A stretch of DNA of 5,245 bases, taken from contig CAYLQG010000093.1 in assembly GCA_964385705.1 (NCBI GenBank), positions 1-5,245 of the forward strand, given 5' to 3'. Of the stretch, positions 1 through 5,245 are shown one piece after another. Made by a program: the position numbers and the translations under genes. Numbering within the stretch: the first letter of the stretch is position 1; the number at the start of each line of letters is the position of its first letter. The notes beneath the pieces were generated by a model that worked only from the letters and a program-made list of their open reading frames with translations, was not told the origin of the DNA and searched no databases. The stretch comes from DATKGN01 sp964385705. Lineage in GTDB: Bacteria; Patescibacteriota; Microgenomatia; UBA10105; UBA927.

Positions 1-1
1 C

Positions 2-895
2 GGTGAAAAAATCGTCATGCGTCTTCTCAAAAAATCCGGCGGCATTCCGACACTCAATGATTTAGGACTCCGGGGATTGGCGCTTAAAAACCTCGAGTCT
101 TGTATTATGAAGCCTCACGGCATCATTCTCGTGACCGGTCCTACGGGTTCCGGTAAAACAACGACGCTCTATTCGGTACTCTCAAAATTAAATAATTCGA
201 AGGTAAACATTATGACGCTTGAGGACCCGGTCGAGTATCAGATATCAGGTGTCAATCAGGTGCAGATCAACCAACAGGCGGGATTGACGTTCGCGACAGG
301 TTTGCGGTCTTTTCTGCGGCAGGACCCGAACATTATTCTGGTCGGAGAGATTCGTGACCGCGAAACGACGGAGCTTGCTATGCAGGCGGCGCTTACCGGG
401 CATTTGGTGTTTTCGACTCTGCACACGAATAATGCTTCAGGCGCTATCCCCCGTCTTATTGATCTCGGGGCAGAACCATTTTTGGTCACTTCTGCGCTTA
501 CCGGAATTGTGGGCCAACGAATAGCCCGGAAGGTTTGTCCTCAGTGTAAGGAGGAATATACGCCGGAAGAACCGGTCGCCGCTGATATCCGTAAGGTGTT
601 AGGGCAGTTAATACCGGCCGATAAGGTTATTAAGTTATATCGTGGAAAAGGAACGCTCAGTGGGCAGTCGTGTCAAACCTGCGCAGGCTCGATGTATTAT
701 GGCCGTCTCGGTATTTTTGAAGTGTTCCCTGTTTCGGATGCGATCGGTAAACTGGTATTAAAGCGGTCCTCAAACACGGAAATTGAGGCTCAGGCCGTTG
801 AAGAGGGTATGGTAACCATGAAACAGGATGGCTATCTCAAAGCGCTTGAGGGGCTCACATCAATTGAAGAAGTGCTCCGAGTTGCGCAGGATTAA
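2..895 (+). CDS. pilB: Type IV pilus extension ATPase PilB, C-terminal half (5' truncated by window edge)
   Basis: This is the cytoplasmic hexameric ATPase that powers pilin polymerisation through the platform protein PilC. The frame is open from position 2 (GEKIVMRLL, a conserved internal PilB stretch), so the ATG at 17 is internal and not the start. Of a usual 560-580 residues, 297 are visible. Numbering from the first visible codon, the Walker A motif GPTGSGKT is at 46-53, the Asp box TLEDPVE at about 72-78, the Walker B motif NIILVGEIRD at 110-119 with catalytic-type Glu116, and the His box TGHLVFSTLHTNNA at 132-145. A zinc-type tetracysteine follows: CPQC at 179-182 and CQTC at 224-227. 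This tetracysteine separates PilB/GspE from PilT. All key residues are intact. It ends TAA, 2 bases before pilT, so the two genes are very probably cotranscribed. A GspE (type II secretion) label is possible from this half alone, but the neighbouring pilT favours PilB. Confidence 0.95.
   Translation, partial: GEKIVMRLLKKSGGIPTLNDLGLRGLALKNLESCIMKPHGIILVTGPTGSGKTTTLYSVLSKLNNSKVNIMTLEDPVEYQISGVNQVQINQQAGLTFATGLRSFLRQDPNIILVGEIRDRETTELAMQAALTGHLVFSTLHTNNASGAIPRLIDLGAEPFLVTSALTGIVGQRIARKVCPQCKEEYTPEEPVAADIRKVLGQLIPADKVIKLYRGKGTLSGQSCQTCAGSMYYGRLGIFEVFPVSDAIGKLVLKRSSNTEIEAQAVEEGMVTMKQDGYLKALEGLTSIEEVLRVAQD
888..891 (+). promoter_or_regulatory. Shine-Dalgarno site of pilT
   Basis: AGGA lies 6 bases before the pilT ATG at 898, inside the last codons of pilB. 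This supports that start and suggests translational coupling of the two ATPase genes. Confidence 0.6.
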
Positions 896-897
896 CT

Positions 898-1950
898 ATG
901 GATATACATCAATTATTTGCAGAAACAATGCGGCTCAAGGCTTCGGATTTGCATCTGATCTCCGGGTATCCGCCGATGCTTCGGGTTGATGGAACGCTAG
1001 CGCCGGTGGTAGGAACTCAGAATTTAACCCGCGAAGACACTGAGAATCTGCTGAATCAGATCCTTGACGCATCGCAGAAGGAACTTTTACATACCAATAA
1101 AGAGGTTGATTTTTCAGTCGATGCTGATACGGGCAGGTTTCGGGCGAATGTGTATTATCAGAAAGGATCTGTCGCCGCCGACTTCCGGCTTATCCCCAAT
1201 ACCATTCGGACAATCGACCAGTTGGGATTGCCTCCGATTTGCCATGATTTTGCCAAACTGCGGCAAGGATTTGTATTAGTGACCGGACCCACCGGACACG
1301 GCAAATCAACGACTCTTGCTGCGATTATTAATCAGATCAATGAGACCAAGGCCCATCATATTGTGACTATTGAAGACCCGATTGAATATATCTATCCGAA
1401 ACGGCTCTCTATTATCTCCCAGCGTGAGATGCATCAGGACAGTCATTCATGGAATATAGCGCTCCGGAGCGTGCTTCGGGAGGACCCCGATGTGGTCCTT
1501 ATCGGCGAAATGCGTGATCTTGAAACCATTCAGGCAGCGCTTACGATCGCAGAGACCGGACATTTGGTTTTTGCAACGCTTCATACCAATTCTGCGTCGC
1601 AGACCGTTGACCGTATCGTTGACGTTTTTCCTGAGAATCAGCAGGTCCAGGTCCGACTGCAACTCGCTTCCGTTATCGAGGGCGTGTTGTCACTTCGTCT
1701 TATACCAGCCATTTCAGGAGGACGGATTGTGGTCGGTGAAATCATGACCGGAACGCCTGCTATAAGGACGACGATACGGGATGGTAAAACCCATCTTATT
1801 GATAATATTATCCAAACGTCAGCGGAACTGGGTATGATACCGCTCGAAACTGCTTTGGCTAATGCCGTGAAAGAAGGAAAAATCAGCGTTGAAATAGCAA
1901 TCTCCTACTCCGTACATCCGGAGGAACTAGGGCGTATATTAAAGCTGTAA
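898..1950 (+). CDS. pilT: Type IV pilus retraction ATPase PilT
   Basis: This is the cytoplasmic hexameric ATPase that drives pilus depolymerisation and retraction, giving twitching motility, adhesion pull-back or DNA uptake. It is complete at 350 residues, the usual PilT length. The N-terminal domain has the PilT-type KASDLHL (14-20) and GYPPMLRVDG (23-32) stretches. The ATPase core has Walker A GPTGHGKS at 130-137, Asp box TIEDPIEY at 157-164, Walker B DPDVVLIGEMRD at 196-207 with Glu204, and His box TGHLVFATLHTNSA at 220-233. AIRTTIRDGK at 288-297 matches the AIRNLIRE motif needed for retraction in characterised PilT proteins. The PilB tetracysteine is absent, as expected. His replaces the usual Ser in the fifth position of the Walker A motif. 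The ATG at 898 is chosen because AGGA precedes it at good spacing and the family N-terminus starts there. It sits between pilB and pilC, consistent with one operon. Confidence 0.95.
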   Translation: MDIHQLFAETMRLKASDLHLISGYPPMLRVDGTLAPVVGTQNLTREDTENLLNQILDASQKELLHTNKEVDFSVDADTGRFRANVYYQKGSVAADFRLIPNTIRTIDQLGLPPICHDFAKLRQGFVLVTGPTGHGKSTTLAAIINQINETKAHHIVTIEDPIEYIYPKRLSIISQREMHQDSHSWNIALRSVLREDPDVVLIGEMRDLETIQAALTIAETGHLVFATLHTNSASQTVDRIVDVFPENQQVQVRLQLASVIEGVLSLRLIPAISGGRIVVGEIMTGTPAIRTTIRDGKTHLIDNIIQTSAELGMIPLETALANAVKEGKISVEIAISYSVHPEELGRILKL

Positions 1951-1960
1951 CGTAGCATGT

Positions 1961-3172
1961 ATGGCGTTATTTCACTACAAAGCACGCGAACTTGAGGGAA
2001 AAATCGTGACCGGTTTGGTCGAAGCGCCGAATGAAACGACCGCTTCACGGCTATTGCACGAAAAACAACTTTTTGTTATCGGGCTTACCCAGACGAATGA
2101 ACAGATGTCATTTGCGGGTCTCACGGACCGGTTCCAGCGTGTCGGGTTCAATGAAATAGTGAATTTTACTCGGCAGCTTGCAACCATGATGGTGGCCGGT
2201 TTATCACTTCCCGAGGCTCTCACGATTCTCCGAACGCAGTCAACCAATAAGGTATTTATTGCTATGCTTCAGGATGTTGAGCATCAGATTGTGAGTGGCG
2301 GAACTCTTGCCGATGCATTATCAAAGTATCCCGCAATGTTCAGTACGACCTATATAGCGCTCGTGCGGGCGGGAGAATCCTCGGGCACAATGGACCGCGT
2401 ACTTGCAAGACTTGCCGATATTCTTGAGTCGCAGCGTGAATTCAATGGAAAAGTACAGGGTGCGATGATTTATCCAGTTATTATCCTTATCGGTATGACG
2501 GTTGTTGTTTTTATCATGATGACCGTGGTTGTGCCGAAACTGACTGATTTGTATAAGGACTTTAATATAGAACTGCCGCTTTCGACACGAATTCTTATGG
2601 CCACATCGGGGTTTTTCGTTCATTGGTGGTGGCTCATGATTTTCGGAGGAATCGCGGTTGTTGCCGCTTTCCGCGCGTGGCGCAAGACCCCTGAGGGACA
2701 GCTTATTGTTGACACAATCATATTAAAAATTCCGCTTTTCGGCGAGCTGCAGAAGAAAATAATGCTTGTCGAATTCACGAGGACTCTGGGAATGCTCGTT
2801 GCCTCAGGTATCCATATTCTTGAAGGCCTTCGGATTCTCCGGGATTCGCTTGATAATGTCGTATTCAGGAATGCAATCAGTGAGATTGCCAAAAAGGTTG
2901 AAAAGGGGTTTCCGCTCGGGGATACGTTCGCGCAATATGACGTATTTCCGACTATCGTTTCCCAGATGATGAAGGTCGGTGAAGAGACCGGCAGACTTGA
3001 TGATACGCTCCTCAAATTGTCAAAATATTTCGAGTCCGAATCCGAACATCTTGTGAAAGGTTTGACGACCGCCATTGAACCGATCATTATGGTTTTTTTG
3101 GGCGTCGGAGTAGGCTTTATCGTTATTTCGGTTATTACGCCGATTTACAACCTTACCAGTCAATTCAAATAA
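1961..3172 (+). CDS. pilC: Type IV pilus inner-membrane platform protein PilC (T2SSF family)
   Basis: This polytopic inner-membrane protein forms the base of the pilus and couples the PilB and PilT motors to pilin insertion and removal. It has 403 residues, the normal length for PilC/GspF. The N-terminus MALFHYKARELEGK is typical. Two T2SSF repeats are visible. The first runs from about 67 to 190, with FTRQLATMMVAGLSLPEAL at 69-87 and RAGESSG at 136-142. The second runs from about 270 to 395, with FTRTLGMLVASGIHILEGL at 272-290 and KVGEETGRLDD at 338-348. Membrane segments are likely at about 169-191, 216-238 and 372-396. It starts 10 bases after pilT. No clear Shine-Dalgarno sequence precedes the ATG, and an out-of-frame ATG at 1957 overlaps the region, so initiation may rely on coupling to pilT. 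The family match nevertheless fixes the start. GspF of a type II secretion system is the alternative name; the pilT and prepilin neighbours favour PilC. Confidence 0.95.
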   Translation: MALFHYKARELEGKIVTGLVEAPNETTASRLLHEKQLFVIGLTQTNEQMSFAGLTDRFQRVGFNEIVNFTRQLATMMVAGLSLPEALTILRTQSTNKVFIAMLQDVEHQIVSGGTLADALSKYPAMFSTTYIALVRAGESSGTMDRVLARLADILESQREFNGKVQGAMIYPVIILIGMTVVVFIMMTVVVPKLTDLYKDFNIELPLSTRILMATSGFFVHWWWLMIFGGIAVVAAFRAWRKTPEGQLIVDTIILKIPLFGELQKKIMLVEFTRTLGMLVASGIHILEGLRILRDSLDNVVFRNAISEIAKKVEKGFPLGDTFAQYDVFPTIVSQMMKVGEETGRLDDTLLKLSKYFESESEHLVKGLTTAIEPIIMVFLGVGVGFIVISVITPIYNLTSQFK

Positions 3173-3186
3173 GGGTTTTTCCGTCC

Positions 3187-3214
3187 TTGACAACCCCTCT
3201 TTGAAGATGATAAA
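3187..3214 (+). promoter_or_regulatory. Probable sigma70-type promoter of the prepilin gene
   Basis: A perfect TTGACA -35 box lies at 3187-3192. A 16-base spacer leads to GATAAA at 3209-3214, which matches 4 of 6 positions of TATAAT. Transcription would begin near 3221, leaving a very short leader that still contains the Shine-Dalgarno site. A separate promoter would let the fibre subunit be made in larger amounts than the motor proteins. The -10 box is weak and no other member of the regulon is available for comparison, so this is a prediction. Confidence 0.45.
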
Positions 3215-3223
3215 CACATATAT

Positions 3224-3228
3224 AGAGG
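3224..3228 (+). promoter_or_regulatory. Shine-Dalgarno site of the prepilin gene
   Basis: AGAGG lies 7 bases before the ATG at 3236 in an A/T-rich context. It is the clearest ribosome binding site in the window after that of pilT and fixes the prepilin start. Confidence 0.65.
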
Positions 3229-3235
3229 TATTTTT

Positions 3236-3769
3236 ATGAAAAAAACTGCTCAATCATTTAAAGGGTTTACGTTAATTGAACTTCTTATCGTCATCGCGCT
3301 TCTGGGAGCACTTGCTGTAGGACTGTTAGCTACTATTGACCCGTTTGAACAACTGAAAAAAGGCCGTGACACTTCAACAAAAAATACGGTTTCCGAGTTC
3401 TATAATGCGGCGCTCAGGTATTACGCAAATAAAGGAATATTGCCGTGGGGAACATCAGGATTAGCCTCAGCGACTCCCGTAACAAATGTCACAATGGAAG
3501 GCTATGTGACGACACTCATTAATTCCGGCGAATTAAAAGAAGGGTTTATCGATTTAGCAGGAACGGGAAATCTTTCAAAGGTTTACGTGAATTCGACGTC
3601 CGCCGACAGTGTAGTAGTTTGTTATATGCCCGAATCAAAAAGCTTTCAGGTTGACGGGAATACGCGGTATATGCAGGGTGGAGATACTGCTGCCCCGGGA
3701 TATTGTAAATCCGATACGAGTGGGAATGCGTCCGGAGGAACAAGCGACTGTTATTTCTGTGTAGAATAG
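3236..3769 (+). CDS. Type IV prepilin (prepilin-type N-terminal cleavage/methylation domain)
   Basis: This encodes the probable structural subunit of the fibre, 177 residues as precursor and 167 after processing. The leader is short and basic (MKKTAQSFKG). Cleavage by a prepilin peptidase is expected between Gly10 and Phe11, giving mature FTLIELLIVIALLGALAVG with the conserved Glu5 (Glu15 of the precursor). The hydrophobic helix spans about 11-33 and is followed by IDPFEQLKKGRD at 34-45, a segment I associate with pilins of Patescibacteria. The globular part is rich in Ser, Thr, Gly and Asn and carries four cysteines at 129, 157, 172 and 175, the last two in a terminal CYFCVE. Cys157 and Cys172 could form a disulfide loop like the D-region of Pseudomonas pilins (inference). 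It follows pilC by 63 bases with its own likely promoter. Major pilin is favoured over minor pilin because it is the only one here, but the window cannot settle this. Confidence 0.92.
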   Translation: MKKTAQSFKGFTLIELLIVIALLGALAVGLLATIDPFEQLKKGRDTSTKNTVSEFYNAALRYYANKGILPWGTSGLASATPVTNVTMEGYVTTLINSGELKEGFIDLAGTGNLSKVYVNSTSADSVVVCYMPESKSFQVDGNTRYMQGGDTAAPGYCKSDTSGNASGGTSDCYFCVE

Positions 3770-3778
3770 CCTTATCAC

Positions 3779-3790
3779 CTTGCCTGCAAG
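3779..3790 (+). repeat. Short perfect inverted repeat before the DUF2723 gene
   Basis: CTTGC-CT-GCAAG is a perfect 5-base inverted repeat in the 30-base gap after the pilin stop. It has no following T-tract, so it does not look like an intrinsic terminator. Its right arm touches the weak AAGAGA that could serve as the ribosome binding site of the next gene. A repeat this short may be chance. Confidence 0.3.
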
Positions 3791-3799
3791 AGATAGAGA

Positions 3800-5245
3800 A
3801 TGATTCCGATTCTATTAGGGTTCGTTAGTTGGATAGTATTTCTCCTTTTCCAATCGCAAGGTATACCCGCAGGAGACAGTGGTGATTTAGTTACTGCGGC
3901 CGCAACTTTGGGCGTTCCCCACCCACCCGGCTACCCGCTCTATTCATTGTTGGGTTGGCTTGCGAGTCATATACCCATCCTGACGGTGAGTTGGCGTGTC
4001 GGACTGTTATCCTCAATACCGCACGCGATCGTTGTTGCACTTGTGTATCTACTGGTCGTTCGTATCACACGAAGCCGCATGGCCGGTCTATTTGCGTTCC
4101 TCCTTATCCTCGGTAATTATCTTTTTTTCCTGTATAGCATTACGCCGGAAGTATTTGCGCTCCTTGATGCATTTATCGTGATTATGATATGGCTTCTCCT
4201 CCGGTGGCAGGCATCGGGAGAGCCGCGGTTACTGTATCTTTTGAGTTTTTTCGGAGGCTTATCGCTTACCCATCATCAGGTGATATTATTTTTAAGTCCC
4301 GCAATAGTGTATTTTTTGTGGCTTGAGAGAAAACACCTCAAACATATATCAATTCCACGCGCATCTGTATATTTTTGCGTGGGACTACTTCCCTACCTTT
4401 ATATTTGGCTGGCAACCTTCGGGCATTCGATGGTCATTTGGGATAGAGCGACGAACATAGAAAATATAATAAAACTTCTGACCCGTGCGGACTACGGGAC
4501 ATTCCAGTCAGGACCTGTGTACGGGCAACTGCCTTATCAGCGACTATTAGAAGTACAGGCGTACATACAATACGTTTTTGAAGATTTTAAATGGTTCGGC
4601 GTCGTGTTCCTTTTGTGCGGTTTTGTGTCGCTGTGGCAAAAGAACAGGCACGCGTTTTGGTTGTTTATACTATCGGTATTTTGCATGGGACCCCTCTTCC
4701 TTTTTTATGCGAGCTTTCCGCTTGTGAGTCACTTCACTCTCGGAACATTTGAGCGGTTTTTACTGCCCTCATACGTGCTTATTTCCGTTATTGCCGGCAT
4801 AGGTTTTTCCTACGTAATACATCATATAGAAGTTATCGCAAAGGCACATCGGTTTCACACGCTTCTCGCTGGTGGGTTTGTGAGTATTTGTTGTATCTTT
4901 TCGTTCGTCCTTCTCATAGTTACGTTATTGAAATTTGTCGGATACGCGGGTGACAGAACAGCAGAACATGTCGGATATGATGTTCTCACGGATTTACCCC
5001 GCGGGAGCATACTAATATTAGACCGCGATACGGTGCTTTTCACAACTGAATATGTACGCTACGTCCTCGGGTACAGACGCGATATTATTCTTCTTCATGG
5101 AACCAGACTCACTTATGGAGATTATCAGGAGATTGTGCGAAAGAACTTTCCGTCTCTTGTAACACCGCGGGCTGGTTCCGGAACATATTTGCAGCAGTTT
5201 ATGACACGTAATGTTGGCAAAAGACGACTTTTTTCCTATACAAAA
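3800..5245 (+). CDS. DUF2723 family polytopic membrane protein, putative GT-C-type glycosyltransferase (3' truncated by window edge)
   Basis: The frame is open for 482 codons to the window edge with no stop. The ATG at 3800 is the only reasonable start: a TAG lies in frame at 3794, the conserved motif begins only 24 residues later, and a weak AAGAGA precedes it. The protein begins with a membrane segment (about 3-18) followed by the DUF2723 signature: AGDSGDLVTAAATLGVPHPP at 24-43, then GYPLYSLLGW. The acidic pair Asp26/Asp29 lies in the first outer loop, where GT-C enzymes usually hold the catalytic acid. Other family-like points are SITPEVFAL (113-121), THHQ (157-160), LTRADYG (227-233) and ERFLLPSY (318-325). 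I count about ten to eleven membrane segments up to residue 378. The following part, from about 384, looks soluble and extracytoplasmic, with PRGSILILDRDTVLFTTEYV at 400-419 as in other DUF2723 proteins. The eukaryotic relative TMEM260 is a protein O-mannosyltransferase; transferase activity, donor and acceptor here are inference. It lies 30 bases after the pilin gene with no terminator between them. Confidence 0.85.
   Translation, partial: MIPILLGFVSWIVFLLFQSQGIPAGDSGDLVTAAATLGVPHPPGYPLYSLLGWLASHIPILTVSWRVGLLSSIPHAIVVALVYLLVVRITRSRMAGLFAFLLILGNYLFFLYSITPEVFALLDAFIVIMIWLLLRWQASGEPRLLYLLSFFGGLSLTHHQVILFLSPAIVYFLWLERKHLKHISIPRASVYFCVGLLPYLYIWLATFGHSMVIWDRATNIENIIKLLTRADYGTFQSGPVYGQLPYQRLLEVQAYIQYVFEDFKWFGVVFLLCGFVSLWQKNRHAFWLFILSVFCMGPLFLFYASFPLVSHFTLGTFERFLLPSYVLISVIAGIGFSYVIHHIEVIAKAHRFHTLLAGGFVSICCIFSFVLLIVTLLKFVGYAGDRTAEHVGYDVLTDLPRGSILILDRDTVLFTTEYVRYVLGYRRDIILLHGTRLTYGDYQEIVRKNFPSLVTPRAGSGTYLQQFMTRNVGKRRLFSYTK

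Noticed and set aside
17..895. ATG at 17 as the start of a short ATPase gene.
   Set aside because: The frame is open upstream to the window edge and the preceding codons read GEKIV, a conserved internal PilB stretch. The gene therefore begins outside the window.
2620..3087. A 155-codon minus-strand reading frame opposite pilC.
   Set aside because: It is antisense to a well-conserved PilC domain, its translation has no known motif, and it has no partner or supporting signals. It is a shadow of pilC.
3171..3202. Possible intrinsic terminator after pilC: GGGTT at 3173-3177 with AACCC at 3192-3196.
   Set aside because: The stem is only 5 bases with a 14-base loop and no proper T-tract follows. 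It also overlaps the TTGACA promoter box, which is the better reading of these bases.
3484..3733. Four N-x-S/T sequons in the pilin (Asn84, Asn112, Asn119, Asn164) as a sign of N-glycosylation.
   Set aside because: A Ser, Thr and Asn-rich protein gives such triplets by chance, and no PglB-type oligosaccharyltransferase is visible here. DUF2723 proteins are not known as N-glycosylation enzymes.
3996..4181. A 61-codon + strand reading frame in the right-hand region.
   Set aside because: It lies in another frame inside the DUF2723 gene, which has family motifs and stays open for 482 codons. Its peptide has no recognisable features.
2..5245. Recoding of TGA as glycine, as in Gracilibacteria and SR1 bacteria.
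   Set aside because: No in-frame TGA occurs in any of the five genes, over roughly 1,700 codons, and glycines are encoded by normal GGN codons. The standard bacterial code explains the window.

Overview
The window reads as an ordinary bacterial type IV pilus (T4P) cluster, all on the + strand, followed by a large membrane protein gene that runs off the right edge. The protein style resembles Candidate Phyla Radiation bacteria (Patescibacteria), perhaps the Microgenomates/Gottesmanbacteria side. The clues are a short prepilin with an IDPFEQLKKGRD segment after the hydrophobic helix and a CYFC motif at its C-terminus, the compact pilB-pilT-pilC order, and a DUF2723 gene next door. This placement comes from remembered family resemblance, not a search. 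Reading frames are open with the standard bacterial code: there is no in-frame TGA, and the four visible stops are TAA, TAA, TAA and TAG.

Layout. Positions 2-895 are the C-terminal half of the extension ATPase PilB, cut by the left edge. Positions 898-1950 are the complete retraction ATPase PilT, 2 bases behind pilB. Positions 1961-3172 are the complete inner-membrane platform protein PilC, 10 bases behind pilT. A 63-base gap holds a probable sigma70-type promoter (TTGACA box) and a good Shine-Dalgarno site. Positions 3236-3769 are a complete type IV prepilin. After 30 bases, 3800-5245 is the N-terminal 482 codons of a polytopic DUF2723-family protein, a GT-C-like putative glycosyltransferase related to eukaryotic TMEM260, still open at the right edge. 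No RNA gene, mobile element, CRISPR array or long repeat was seen. The only stretch that might look empty of long known genes, 3770-5245, is coding almost throughout.

How the genes work together. PilB and PilT would dock in turn on PilC and power assembly and disassembly of a fibre made from the prepilin after its leader is removed by a prepilin peptidase, which is not in this window. The DUF2723 gene directly after the pilin gene suggests, without proving, that it glycosylates the pilin or another surface protein outside the membrane. The alignment proteins PilM/N/O and the prepilin peptidase are not visible and may lie beyond the edges. I found no convincing undescribed system. The pilin-glycosyltransferase pairing is the best lead.
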